Shown here: in pieces, positions 1-12,266 of the stretch | How positions within the stretch are numbered: position 1 is the first letter of the stretch | Layout: each line of letters opens with the position of its first letter | NCBI GenBank assembly: GCA_020632915.1 | Contig: JACKEP010000005.1 | Span: 310,001 to 374,000 of the forward strand | Source of the DNA: Alphaproteobacteria bacterium | GTDB lineage: Bacteria; Myxococcota_A; UBA796; GCA-2862545 | DNA: 64,000 nucleotides | Reading direction: 5' to 3' | The notes under the pieces: model-generated | What the model saw: only the letters and a program-made list of their open reading frames with translations | Databases searched by the model: none | What the model was told of the DNA's origin: nothing | Made by a program: the position numbers and the translations under genes

Positions 1-496
1 TGAGCGCGAGGAAGCCCTGGGACTCGCTGTCGAGGGCGACCTGCAGCAGCGAGGTGTCGGCCAGGCAGACGCCCGCGACCACCACGGGCCCGAGCCACGC
101 GCGTCCACTGAACCGGGCCAGGAGCAGGGCGAGCCACGGCAGCGCCACCGCCAGGCACGCGATCTCGGTGACCAGGTGGTCGACGACGGGCAGCACCGGG
201 TAGCCCGACGCGAGGCCGAGCCAGGCGTGCGGCAGGCCGCGGTCAGCGGCGATCGCCTCGACCACCCGGGTGGTGCGCCCCTCGAACAGCATGGTGAAGG
301 CGTCGGCGGGCACGAGCTCGCGCGGCAGCAGGCGGGCGACGAGGGCCACCGCCAGCGTCCAGCCGATCAGCGCCAGCGTGGCGCGGTCCGGCCTCGACGA
401 ATCGGTCTCCCGGTGGCCGCGCCAGGCCGTCGTGGCGCCCAGGACGCCGAGGACGCACAGCGTCGGCACCATCGGCAGGTGGAGGTCTTCGGGCAC
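1..496 (-). CDS. Partial membrane protein, C-terminus beyond the left edge
   Basis: The minus-strand frame is open from about 496 to the window edge with no stop, giving about 165 visible residues. Hydrophobic stretches follow an N-terminal one that begins MVPTLCVLGVLG; others lie near residues 45-60, 105-125 and 135-150, so an integral inner-membrane protein is likely. Start choice is open: GTG at 496 has GAGG 11 bases upstream, while ATG at 472 has no ribosome site. It lies 75 bp downstream of the MopE-type repeat gene on the same strand. The hydrophobic pattern would suit a glycosyltransferase-39-like or transporter-like protein, but no family motif is visible, so no function is assigned. 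Confidence 0.6.
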   Translation of the reverse strand, partial: MPEDLHLPMVPTLCVLGVLGATTAWRGHRETDSSRPDRATLALIGWTLAVALVARLLPRELVPADAFTMLFEGRTTRVVEAIAADRGLPHAWLGLASGYPVLPVVDHLVTEIACLAVALPWLALLLARFSGRAWLGPVVVAGVCLADTSLLQVALDSESQGFLAL

Positions 497-570
497 GTGC
501 AGCGGGGCCTCGGGGGGCGGGCGACGGGCACGCTACCACGCGCCGCCGCACACACCGTGGCACAGCCGCG

Positions 571-3993
<3,423 letters not shown>

Positions 3994-4193
3994 GCTGCCC
4001 CCAAGGCACGTGCCGCCCCAACGGCACGAAGGCGCGACCATAGCGCGTCGACCACTGGGGCGCATCCGGTGAGAAGACGAGCTTGAAGGCGGGCAAGATG
4101 CAGACATCGGCCGCGGGGGTTCCGCAGGGCGCGCCGGTGGATCCCCGCGGACACGGCCGGCGGCTTCGCCGCGGTTGCGATCGTGTCGCGACG

Positions 4194-4208
4194 CTGGCAC
4201 CTTGCCAG
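4194..4208. promoter_or_regulatory. Short inverted repeat in a divergent intergenic region
   Basis: The 286-bp gap between the divergent genes ending at 3993 (minus) and starting at 4280 (plus) holds CTGGCA-cct-TGCCAG, a six-base inverted repeat with a three-base spacer. Its location between two divergent surface-protein genes would suit an operator or a small hairpin in the leader of the plus-strand gene. No convincing -35/-10 pair is seen. This is inference from symmetry alone. Confidence 0.2.
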
Positions 4209-4279
4209 GCGGCAGCGTACCTTTCAGAGGTCCGGCGGGGGATTGCTCCCGCCCAGGCGTCACCCCAGGGGAGTCCTCG

Positions 4280-6148
4280 ATGCGCACCACGACCTTCGGA
4301 TCCGTTCTCGCCGTCCTCGCCCTCGTCGGCTGCGGCGCACCCGACGCGGGCCTCGAGAACGGCCCCGAGCTGCTGCCGTCGGCGCAGCTGCCCACGGCGA
4401 ACAGCTTCTTCCTGTCCGCCACGCCGGCCAAGCCGGGCGCGCCCATCACGCTCACGGTCGCCGGGGCCCCGGCCAACGCCAACGTCGACATCGCGTTCAC
4501 CCGCAGCGGCGTGGCCGCTCCGGGCAGCACCGGCTGGTGCCCGGCCTTCGTCGGCGGCGTGTGCTTCGACCTCCTCCGTCCGGTGCGCGCCGTCGGCCAG
4601 CTCCACACCGACGGGGTGGGCCAGGCCAGCGCCACGTTCACGTTCCCGGCGTCGTTCGCCGTGGGCGACCAGATCTGGATCCAGGGCGTGGTCATCGCGG
4701 GCGCTGCCACCGACACGTCCAACGCGGTCGCCATCGTGGTCACCGACGACGGTGACGGCGACGGCTACTGCGAGGGCACGGCCCCGTGCCTCGATCCGTC
4801 GGCCTCGCCCGGCGACTGCGACGATCTCGACGCCCACACCAGCCCCGGCGCGGTCGAGGTGTGCGGCGGCCTCGACGAGGACTGCGACGGCACGGTCGAC
4901 GAGGCCGATGCCTGGTGGGACACCGACTGGGCCTACCGCCTGCCGATCGCGGTGACCGGCTCGGCCACCTACGCCACCAAGGGCCTGCCGGTCTCGGTCG
5001 ACGTCGACTTCGACGCCCTCCTCGGCTCCCTGGGCGACGGGTCCGGCCTCGACCCCGACAGCGTCCGCGTGGTCTACCAGAGCTGCGGCGCTGGTCAGCC
5101 CGAGCTGGCGAGCGAGTTCGCCGACGACCTGTGGGGCATCTTCGACAAGGTCGACAGCACCGATCCGGTCGGCGACGACGCCGGCGCGGTCGTGTTCCTG
5201 TACGACACCGACGGCGACTACGCGTCGCTCGACACGCTGCCGGCCGGCGCGTCGGGCAACTTCGCGATCTACTTCGGCAGCAACGCGCACAGCCCGGGCG
5301 CGGGCGCGCCGGCCTACACGAGCACGCTCGTCACCTCCACCGACGGCATCACGGGCGAGCTGTCCAACGCCCGCACCGAGTCGCTGTTCGCCGCCGGCCA
5401 GGGGGGCCTGACCACCCGCACCGCCACCGTCGGCCGCCCCACCACCGGCGCGCAGACGTCGTCGGTGCTCGGCAACGGCATCTACTTCGGCACCACCGGC
5501 GCCGGGTCGTGGGTCACCGCCAAGAACGACACCGCCGCGTCGCTGTCGCTGGTCCACGACGGCCCTGTGCTCGGCGCGCTGCGGGCCGAGGGTGCGGTGA
5601 GCAACGCCTACGGCGGCTTCGCCTACAGCTACACCTACTACCAGTTCGACGGCCGCCCCGAGCTGTACAGCAAGGTGGTGTTCGAGCTCGACCGCGCGTC
5701 GAACATCGGCCCGCAGGCCACGTTCTGGGGTGCTGCGGTCCGGCCGTGGATGGCCAACAACAACGCGCTGGCCTCGGCGGCGCTTTCGGAAGGCGGCGCC
5801 GACATCCCCGGCTACACCTGGGTGCGCGGCGGCTACGCCACCGGGGGGGCCAGCCCCTACGGCATCGCGGTGGGCTACCGCAACTCGGTCGCGCTCCGCA
5901 GCCGGCCGATCTACGACGCCACCGGCACGTCCGACGCCGGTCGCTACGTCGGGCTCGCGGGCCAGGACCTGTCGGCCACGTTCGTCAGCGGCGCCACGTC
6001 GCGCGCGAGCGTCGCGGGCGAGGTCGTCGTCGACCACAGCATCGTCGCCGTCTACCCGCACCAGGGCCTGTTCAGCGCCGTGTCGGTCGACTTCCTCGGC
6101 ACCCTCGAAGGCTCCGACGTCTTCATGGCGCCGGTCGAGGCCCAGTAG
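4280..6148 (+). CDS. Surface lipoprotein with one MopE repeat and a DUF2341-like domain
   Basis: A 622-residue lipoprotein. ATG 4280 follows AGGGGAG and begins MRTTTFGSVLAVLALVGCG, a signal peptide with lipobox LVGC. Residues about 45-155 look like a bacterial Ig-like or transport-adhesion segment. Residues about 155-210 carry one Asp-rich unit with GDCDDLD and CGGLDEDCDG. After that comes WWDTDWAYRLPI, typical of the opening of DUF2341-type surface domains, then a long beta-rich C-terminus. It is divergent from the ten-repeat protein and shares its repeat type, so the two may act together on the cell envelope. Catalytic activity is not evident. Confidence 0.75.
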   Translation: MRTTTFGSVLAVLALVGCGAPDAGLENGPELLPSAQLPTANSFFLSATPAKPGAPITLTVAGAPANANVDIAFTRSGVAAPGSTGWCPAFVGGVCFDLLRPVRAVGQLHTDGVGQASATFTFPASFAVGDQIWIQGVVIAGAATDTSNAVAIVVTDDGDGDGYCEGTAPCLDPSASPGDCDDLDAHTSPGAVEVCGGLDEDCDGTVDEADAWWDTDWAYRLPIAVTGSATYATKGLPVSVDVDFDALLGSLGDGSGLDPDSVRVVYQSCGAGQPELASEFADDLWGIFDKVDSTDPVGDDAGAVVFLYDTDGDYASLDTLPAGASGNFAIYFGSNAHSPGAGAPAYTSTLVTSTDGITGELSNARTESLFAAGQGGLTTRTATVGRPTTGAQTSSVLGNGIYFGTTGAGSWVTAKNDTAASLSLVHDGPVLGALRAEGAVSNAYGGFAYSYTYYQFDGRPELYSKVVFELDRASNIGPQATFWGAAVRPWMANNNALASAALSEGGADIPGYTWVRGGYATGGASPYGIAVGYRNSVALRSRPIYDATGTSDAGRYVGLAGQDLSATFVSGATSRASVAGEVVVDHSIVAVYPHQGLFSAVSVDFLGTLEGSDVFMAPVEAQ

Positions 6149-6195
6149 CCGTCAGCGCCCGTGCGGGGCCGGCCGGTCCGTGTCCCCGCCTGCGT

Positions 6196-6228
6196 ACGCG
6201 CCGCCTCCGGGTTCCGGAGGCGGCGCGT
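6196..6228. terminator. Strong bidirectional hairpin terminator
   Basis: A perfect 15-bp stem (ACGCGCCGCCTCCGG paired with its complement) closes on a 3-base loop, GTT. It sits in the 86-bp gap between convergent genes ending at 6148 (plus) and 6235 (minus). There is no clear T-run, which is common in high-GC genomes. The position and stem strength make a shared terminator the simplest reading. Confidence 0.75.
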
Positions 6229-6234
6229 CGTCGC

Positions 6235-8646
6235 TCAGGGGGGCGTGGCGTGCAGGGCCGCGTGGCGGACGAGCACGTACGTGGCGTCGTCGACGACGAG
6301 CGCGACGGTGGGGTTCGTCGGCAGCGCAGGGACCGGCGCGTCGAGGGGAAGCACGATCCGCCGTGTGTCGTCGTCCAAGGGCGTCTGCACGTCGAGCAGC
6401 GTGGTGTCGCCCTCCGCCACCACCACCCGCAGCGTGGTCGGCGCGACGACGAACGGCAGCACGTCGAGGCTGACCCACCGCGCTGGGCGGGCCAACACCC
6501 GGGGACGGTCGGACAGCAGCGTCAGGTGGTCGCCCGGGTAGACCCACGCCGCCTCCTCGCAGCGCCGCGTCGGGGCGAGGACGACGGCGCGTGGCACGAA
6601 GGCGTTGGCGGCGGGGAGCCCCACGGTCGGCGTGTCCGGCGTCCACTTCAGCAGCTTGATGGCCGGGACCGGGGCGCCGACGCCCGTGACCCGCAGCGGG
6701 CTGCAGGTGCGCAGCTCCTCGTTGCCGGTGCGTTCCACCAGCGCGGGACCGGCCAGGCGGGAGGCGAGCGGACCGAGACGAATCGTGGCGGTCCGTTCCT
6801 CCTGGGTGACGGTCGCGTCGGGGTGCGACGGGGGACCGGCTGCAGTGTGGCGGGTGGAGCCGACGCCCGCCATCGGCAGCCGATCGCCGAGCGCGTCGGC
6901 GGTGCCCACCCAGCGCTCCGTGGTGCCGCCGACGTCGACGAACAGACCGCGCACGGCGAGCCAGGGGCCGCCCGCGTCGTCGCTCGTCACGTCGAGGGTG
7001 ACGGGCGCGCCCGCGGCCAGCGTGCCCTCGCCGAACCACGTCGCGCCGTCGAAGGTGAGCGGGGCCTCGACCCCGCCGACCGTGACCCCCACGCGCGCCA
7101 CCTGGGCCGGGCGGGGGGTGTCCAGGGCGACGAGCGTGATCGCCCAGCGCCCGTCGGAGGTCGGCGCCGGCGCCGTCCAGTGCAGCGCGGTGCCCGGGGC
7201 CACCAGGTACAGGTCGCCGCTCTTTGCACGGTCGGTGGGCTTGAGCCGCACGGGCACGGGGACGGCGTCGTTCCACGTCACCTCGATGCCGTCGCCGGCC
7301 GGATCGGGCTGCGGGGGGCGCACGTGCAGCGTGGTGCCTGCCAGCGCCCACGAGCCGTCGCAGGGCTTGGCCCACTTGGGCAGCGCGTGGTCCTCAAGCG
7401 CGACACCGCCGGCGCGTACGACGAACGGCGCGCCCAGGCCCCAGCCGCGGGCCTCCAGCGCGTCGTCGGCCAGCACCCCCCACGCGTCCGCCAGGTTCGC
7501 GGTCAACAGGCAGCCGTCGCTGGCGCTGTGCCAGCGCAGCGGCGGCACGGCCGGTGGTGTCCCCGAGCGGGTGGCGGACGTTGGCGCGAGCCCCACCGTG
7601 GGCAGGGCGAGGCTGCCGCCGTCCAGCGCGCCGGCGTCGGTGAGGGCTGTGGCCAACGCGGTGGTGTACGCCTGGGCGGCCTCGGGCCCGAGGTGGCCGT
7701 CGTTGCGCCATCCGGTCGGTGCGACGTCCAGGTCTTCGAGGTCGACGACCCCGACGCCGTGGTCGGCGAGCCAGCCGGTCCACGCCCGCTCGTCGGCCGC
7801 CGCGGCGCGCAGATCTGCCCGCTGCTGCGGCAGGGTCGCCACGACGAGACGTCCGCCGTGATCGTGCACCACCTGCGCGAGGAGGCCGACGAGCGCGTGC
7901 TCGATGCGGGGCACGGGGGCCTCAGGTCGCGCGGACGTGACCGCGGACGGCGCTGCCTCCACGACCGGGATCATCCGGACGTCGCGGCCGTCGAGGCCCA
8001 TCCGGACGTCGCCGAGGGCCGCGATCCGTGCGCGATCCATGCGGGCGCCGGGCTTGGGGCTGACCCACCGGGCGGGGAGCTCCGTGAGGCCGTCGAGCAC
8101 GGCGTCCTTGGCGGCCTGGGAGGCAGCCCGGGCACGTGCCCACGCGGTGTCGTCGGTCGCCAGCGCGGGGAGACGGTCGGCGAGCAACGGCGCTGCGTCC
8201 GCCAGCTCGGCGCGAAACTTCGTGGCGATGTGGGGGACGGGCGGCGCGACCTCGATCAGCTGGGGCCACGCCATCGCGACGACCACGAGGTCCGGGGCGA
8301 GGCCGCGGTCGTAGAACACGGCGTCGAGCAGGGCCAGCTGAAGGGGCAGGCGGGTCGACTCGACCGCCAGCGAGACCACGCCGGACGGGGGGAGCTGCAA
8401 CGCCGCGGCGAGCGCGTCGGGGTCGATGGCGGCGAGCGCCTGGCTGTTGCCGAGCACAGCCACCCGGGTCTGGTCGGTCGCGCGCTGCTGGGCGGCTCGG
8501 GTGAAGCCGTTGTCCCGCAGGAGGGCGTCGTCGTGGTCCGCCGTGCCGGCGATCCCGAGCCAGCCCGCGACGACAGCGCCGGGCGTGAGGAGGGCCGCGA
8601 CGGTGGCCACCCGGCTCCGACGTCGGGCCGGCCGCGCCTGCGTCAT
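6235..8646 (-). CDS. Large membrane-anchored SGNH-fold protein (paralog 1)
   Basis: 803 residues starting at ATG 8646. An N-terminal Arg-rich segment is followed by one hydrophobic helix (about 13-34) that is an uncleaved anchor or signal. The sequence VAVLGNSQA (Ser68) resembles the block I nucleophile of SGNH/GDSL hydrolases. NDGH ends at His318 in the place of the catalytic DxxH block, with Asn rather than Asp three residues before His. The region after residue 350 is beta-rich and unique. A second gene at 61284-63626 has the same architecture, with GNSLA and DDRH. SGNH proteins of this kind modify extracellular glycans or lipids (DltD- and AlgX-like); the substrate is unknown. Confidence 0.6.
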   Translation of the reverse strand: MTQARPARRRSRVATVAALLTPGAVVAGWLGIAGTADHDDALLRDNGFTRAAQQRATDQTRVAVLGNSQALAAIDPDALAAALQLPPSGVVSLAVESTRLPLQLALLDAVFYDRGLAPDLVVVAMAWPQLIEVAPPVPHIATKFRAELADAAPLLADRLPALATDDTAWARARAASQAAKDAVLDGLTELPARWVSPKPGARMDRARIAALGDVRMGLDGRDVRMIPVVEAAPSAVTSARPEAPVPRIEHALVGLLAQVVHDHGGRLVVATLPQQRADLRAAAADERAWTGWLADHGVGVVDLEDLDVAPTGWRNDGHLGPEAAQAYTTALATALTDAGALDGGSLALPTVGLAPTSATRSGTPPAVPPLRWHSASDGCLLTANLADAWGVLADDALEARGWGLGAPFVVRAGGVALEDHALPKWAKPCDGSWALAGTTLHVRPPQPDPAGDGIEVTWNDAVPVPVRLKPTDRAKSGDLYLVAPGTALHWTAPAPTSDGRWAITLVALDTPRPAQVARVGVTVGGVEAPLTFDGATWFGEGTLAAGAPVTLDVTSDDAGGPWLAVRGLFVDVGGTTERWVGTADALGDRLPMAGVGSTRHTAAGPPSHPDATVTQEERTATIRLGPLASRLAGPALVERTGNEELRTCSPLRVTGVGAPVPAIKLLKWTPDTPTVGLPAANAFVPRAVVLAPTRRCEEAAWVYPGDHLTLLSDRPRVLARPARWVSLDVLPFVVAPTTLRVVVAEGDTTLLDVQTPLDDDTRRIVLPLDAPVPALPTNPTVALVVDDATYVLVRHAALHATPP

Positions 8647-8729
8647 CGTCGTTGCCCCCCGTCCGGCGGGTGCGTAGCCTGTCGCGGCCAGGGGGGCCCG
8701 GCGCGTGCGGCCCGTTCTCGGAGGGTGGG

Positions 8730-9512
8730 ATGACCGACCACGAGGTCCTCGATCGGATCGCGGCGCACGTCCGGGACGACGCGGCCTTCCTGGTGATCAC
8801 CGGCGCGGGGGTGTCGGCGGACTCGGGGCTGCCGACGTACCGCGGCGTGGGCGGGCTGTACGACGACGCCGACACACCGGACGGGGTGCCGATCGAGGAG
8901 GCGATGTCGGGGGCGATGCTGCGCCGTCGCCCCGAGCTCACGTGGCGCTACCTCCGCCAGATCGAGGAGGCCTGTCGCGGGGCCGGACCGAACGACGCCC
9001 ACCGCGGGATCGCGCGCCTGCAGCGGCGGCTGACGCGCTGCACCGTGCTCACCCAGAACGTCGACGGCTTCCACCAGGCCGCCGGCGCGACCGACGTGAT
9101 CGCCATCCATGGCGACGTCCACCGCCTCTTCTGCCCGCAGTGCGGCTGGCAGGACCGGGTGGAGGACTACCGCGAGCTCGCGCCGCTCCCGCGCTGCCCC
9201 CGCTGCGCCGCGGTGATCCGGCCCGACGTCGTGCTGTTCGGCGAGCTCCTGCCCGACGCTGCCGTGCGGGCGCTGGAGGCCACGATGCGCCGCGGCGTCG
9301 ACGTCGTGCTGTCGATCGGGACGACCAGCGTGTTCCCGTACATCGCCGGTCCCGTGGACTTCGTGGTGCGCACCGGTGGCTTCGCCGTGGAGATCAACCC
9401 GGGCGACACGGCGGTGAGTGGACGCGTGAACGCGCGCCTGCGGCTGGGTGCGGCGGACGCCATGCGGCAGCTGTGGGCGCACCTGGACGCCGAGGACCTG
9501 CGCGCACCGTGA
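8730..9512 (+). CDS. cobB: NAD-dependent protein deacylase (sirtuin)
   Basis: 260 residues. ATG 8730 directly follows GGAGGGTGGG. The family hallmarks are all present: GAGVSADSGLPTYRG (25-39) for NAD binding, TQNVDGFH (108-115), catalytic His127 in IHGDVH, and four zinc cysteines C135, C138, C156 and C159. The enzyme would remove acyl groups from lysines using NAD in the cytoplasm. Length and motif order are normal. It is divergent from the SGNH-type gene and 45 bp upstream of a MAPEG-family gene. Whether it prefers acetyl or longer acyl groups cannot be told. Confidence 0.92.
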   Translation: MTDHEVLDRIAAHVRDDAAFLVITGAGVSADSGLPTYRGVGGLYDDADTPDGVPIEEAMSGAMLRRRPELTWRYLRQIEEACRGAGPNDAHRGIARLQRRLTRCTVLTQNVDGFHQAAGATDVIAIHGDVHRLFCPQCGWQDRVEDYRELAPLPRCPRCAAVIRPDVVLFGELLPDAAVRALEATMRRGVDVVLSIGTTSVFPYIAGPVDFVVRTGGFAVEINPGDTAVSGRVNARLRLGAADAMRQLWAHLDAEDLRAP

Positions 9513-9557
9513 GACCGGGGCGGCGCCTGTGGCACCATGGCACCGCTGGAGGTGCCC

Positions 9558-9974
9558 GTGGCTCCGTCGCTCGCCGCCCTGCTCGTGTACGCCGCGTGGA
9601 CGTGGCTCCTGTCGTCGGTGATCGTCACCCTGCGGTCCGGCCTCGTGGTGACGGCCGGGCGACCGCCGTCGTCGTTCCAGCCCGACGGCGCCGACACCGG
9701 CCCGTTCCACATGCGCCTGTCGCGGGCCCACCTCAACTGCGTGGAGAACCTGCCCGTGTTCGCTTCGGTGGTGCTCGTCGCGGTGGTGAGCGGCCACGAG
9801 ACGATCACGGACGGGCTGGCGTGGGTCGTGGTGGGCGCGCGCATCGCCCAGTCGTCGGTCCACCTCGTGTCTGTGCGGTCCCGCGCGGTGATCGTGCGGG
9901 CCACGTTCTTCGTGGTGCAGCTGGGCATCCTCGCGCTCTGGATCGGTCAGCTGCTCGCGGTGGCCTGGGACTGA
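9558..9974 (+). CDS. MAPEG-family integral membrane protein
   Basis: 138 residues with about four hydrophobic helices. The segment RAHLNCVENLPVFA matches the MAPEG family signature (RxHxNxxEnxP), whose members include glutathione-S-transferase- and eicosanoid-type membrane enzymes. GTG 9558 is preferred because GGAGG lies five bases before it; an in-frame ATG at 9537 would add seven residues but lacks a good ribosome site. It follows the sirtuin by 45 bp in the same direction. The substrate is unknown; bacterial members are often uncharacterised. Confidence 0.8.
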   Translation: MAPSLAALLVYAAWTWLLSSVIVTLRSGLVVTAGRPPSSFQPDGADTGPFHMRLSRAHLNCVENLPVFASVVLVAVVSGHETITDGLAWVVVGARIAQSSVHLVSVRSRAVIVRATFFVVQLGILALWIGQLLAVAWD

Positions 9975-10087
9975 GGGCGGCTGGGCGTCCGGTGCGTGCG
10001 CTGCGCCGGGTGACCGCACGTGTCGACCGGGGCCCTGGATGCGCGGGACGGTCCGGTTAGGACCCTCGTCCATCGCGAGCAGGACCG

Positions 10088-10960
10088 ATGAACGCCACCG
10101 CCTCCTTCGCCTCTGCCGTCGTGCACGCCGTCACCCAGGCGGTCGACGCCGATCCCCGGGTGGTGGTGATCACCGAGGGCGAGGGGCCCGTCAGCACCGA
10201 GGTGGGGCGCTACCACGCCGACCGCCTGCTGCGGATGCCCATCGCCGATCGGGCGCACTCCGCCGTGGCCGTCGGCATGGCCTGGGGGGGCCGGAAGGTG
10301 ATCGTCGAGCTCGCGGCCACCGGGCGCCTCCCGGCGCTCGCCGAGGTGCTCGCCGAGGCGTGCCAGGGGGCCGAGGGGTTCGCGGCCACCGTGGTCGTGC
10401 GCGTGCCCTCGGGCGGTCAGGCGGGTCGGGTCGACGGCACGGTCCTCGATCTGCTCGCTGGCATCGACGGGCTCGCCGTGGTGTGTCCGCGCGATCCGGG
10501 TCAGGTGGGGGCGTTGCTGCGCACGGCCCTGGAGCGTCCGCGTCCCACGGTGGTGCTCGAGCCGCGCGATCTGGCCCGCGACGTCGGACCGGTCCATGGC
10601 GACGCCGCCCGCCTCGGTGTGCAGGCGCTGCGCGACGGCGGGCACGTCACGCTGATCGCGTGGGGCTCGGCGCTCCATGCGGCCGCTGCCGCCGCCGAAG
10701 CGCTGGCCGGTGAGGGCATCGACGCCAGCGTGGTCGACCTCGTCGCCCTCGCGCCGCTCGACGTCGACGGCCTGGGCGCATGCGTCCGGTCCACGGGCCG
10801 GGCGGTCGTCGTGGCCGATGTCGGCGACCACGTCTACGCGCGGCGGGTCACCGCCGCCGTCGCCGACGCCGCGTTCCTCTCCCTCGAGGCCCCGCCGGCC
10901 GTGTGCGAGGCGTCCGTCGACGCCGTCGTCACCGCCGCCCGCGCGGCCGTCGCCTACTAG
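10088..10960 (+). CDS. 2-oxoacid dehydrogenase E1 beta-like subunit, catalytic residues altered
   Basis: 290 residues, against roughly 325 for usual E1beta. ATG 10088 has AGGA upstream. The transketolase pyrimidine-binding fold and the C-terminal domain (VTLIAWGS, VVDLVALAPLD) are recognisable. In typical E1beta the cofactor-activating Glu lies in a P-[IL]-x-E motif, but here PIAD puts Asp54 there. The usual HSQ histidine motif after the Gly-rich loop is DGT (116-118). It is the first gene of an operon with E2, a short E1alpha-like protein and E3. It may be a weakly active or non-catalytic partner; alternatively it serves a divergent substrate. The E1 comparison is from memory of family motifs. 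Confidence 0.8.
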   Translation: MNATASFASAVVHAVTQAVDADPRVVVITEGEGPVSTEVGRYHADRLLRMPIADRAHSAVAVGMAWGGRKVIVELAATGRLPALAEVLAEACQGAEGFAATVVVRVPSGGQAGRVDGTVLDLLAGIDGLAVVCPRDPGQVGALLRTALERPRPTVVLEPRDLARDVGPVHGDAARLGVQALRDGGHVTLIAWGSALHAAAAAAEALAGEGIDASVVDLVALAPLDVDGLGACVRSTGRAVVVADVGDHVYARRVTAAVADAAFLSLEAPPAVCEASVDAVVTAARAAVAY

Positions 10961-10973
10961 CCGGAGGCCTTGC

Positions 10974-12266
10974 ATGTCGTTCGTGTTCCCGATGCCCGAG
11001 GTGGGCGAAGGTGTCGTCGAGGCCGAGGTCGCCGCGTGGAAGGTCGCCATCGGCGACACCGTCGAGGTCGACCAGCCGTTGTGTGAGATCACCACCGACA
11101 AGGCCTCGCTGGAGATCTCGAGCCCGCGGGCCGGCGTGGTGCGCCAGCTGTTCGGCGAGCCCGGCGACATCATCAAGGTCCACGCCCCGCTGGTGGAGCT
11201 CGACGTCGACGGCGCCACCGGGGCCGAGCCCGCCCCCGCGCCGGCGGCGGCGCCCGCACCTGCCGCTGTCCCCGCGGCGGCGGCGGCCCCTCCGGCAGCC
11301 GCGCCCGCGCCGACGCCCGCCCCGCCCCGCCCGTCCGCCGGCGCGACCACGTCCTCCGATCCCGCCACGCGCGGCGCCACCAAGGCCACGCCCGCCGTGC
11401 GACGTCACGCGCGCGAGATGGACGTCGATGTCGCCGAGGTGCCCGGCACCGGGCCCGGCGGCCGCGTCACCCACGACGATCTGACCGCGTTCGCCGCCCG
11501 TGCGCCCGACGCGCCGCTGGCCAAGGCGCCCGTCGCGTTGCCGCAGGTGACGTCCTCCGGTCAGGACGAGGTGGTCAAGATCGTCGGCATCCGCCGCAAG
11601 ATCGCCGAGCGGATGGTCGCGGCCAAGCAGACCGCCCCCCACTTCACCTACGTGGAGGAGGTCGACTGCACCCGCCTGGTCGACGTGCGCGAGCGGCTCA
11701 AGGCCCGGGCCCAGGCCCACGGCGTCAAGCTCACGTACCTGCCGTTCTTCGCCAAGGCCTGCTCGGTCGCGTTCCGCCAGTTCCCCAACGTCAACGCGTG
11801 GATGGACGCGGAGCGCAGCGAGCTGACGGTCAAGGCCGACCACCACATCGGCTTCGCCACCGACACGCCCACGGGCCTCGTGGTGCCGGTGGTGCGCCAC
11901 GTCCAGGCCAAGTCGATCCTCCAGCTGGCCGCCGAGCTCCAGGACCTGTTCGAGCGGGCGCGCGTCGGGCGCTGCACGCGCGAGGAGCTGTCGGGGTCGA
12001 CGTTCACGATCACCGGCGTGGGCAGCATCGGGGGCGTGCTCGCCACGCCGATCCTCAACCTGCCCGAGGTCGGCATCCTCGGCACCAACGCGATCCGCAA
12101 GCGCGCGGTGGTGGGCGAGGGCGACCGCCTGGAGGTGCGCCCGATGATGTACCTGTCGAACTCGTTCGACCACCGCATCATCGACGGCGCCGTGGGGGCG
12201 CGCTTCACGGCGCGGCTCAAGGAGCTCCTCGAGGATCCCGAGAGCCTGCTGCTGGAGCTGGCGTGA
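10974..12266 (+). CDS. Dihydrolipoamide acyltransferase (E2) of a 2-oxoacid dehydrogenase complex
   Basis: 430 residues. ATG 10974 follows GGAGG and lies 13 bp after the E1beta-like stop. The domain order is normal: one lipoyl domain (1-80) with lipoylated Lys43 in TTDKASLEI, an Ala-Pro linker (84-125), a peripheral subunit-binding domain (about 135-170, ATPAVRRHAREMDVD), and a catalytic domain (about 200-430) with the acyltransferase motif DHRIIDG near the end. It transfers acyl groups from lipoyl-Lys to CoA and forms the complex core. All key residues are intact, unlike the neighbouring E1 genes. Acyl specificity (pyruvate versus branched chain) is undetermined. Confidence 0.9.
   Translation: MSFVFPMPEVGEGVVEAEVAAWKVAIGDTVEVDQPLCEITTDKASLEISSPRAGVVRQLFGEPGDIIKVHAPLVELDVDGATGAEPAPAPAAAPAPAAVPAAAAAPPAAAPAPTPAPPRPSAGATTSSDPATRGATKATPAVRRHAREMDVDVAEVPGTGPGGRVTHDDLTAFAARAPDAPLAKAPVALPQVTSSGQDEVVKIVGIRRKIAERMVAAKQTAPHFTYVEEVDCTRLVDVRERLKARAQAHGVKLTYLPFFAKACSVAFRQFPNVNAWMDAERSELTVKADHHIGFATDTPTGLVVPVVRHVQAKSILQLAAELQDLFERARVGRCTREELSGSTFTITGVGSIGGVLATPILNLPEVGILGTNAIRKRAVVGEGDRLEVRPMMYLSNSFDHRIIDGAVGARFTARLKELLEDPESLLLELA

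Noticed and set aside
4786..8733. 1315-residue plus-strand frame spanning a lipoprotein gene and the antisense of the SGNH gene
   Set aside because: Arg/Gly/Pro-rich translation without domains; covered by better-supported genes on both strands.
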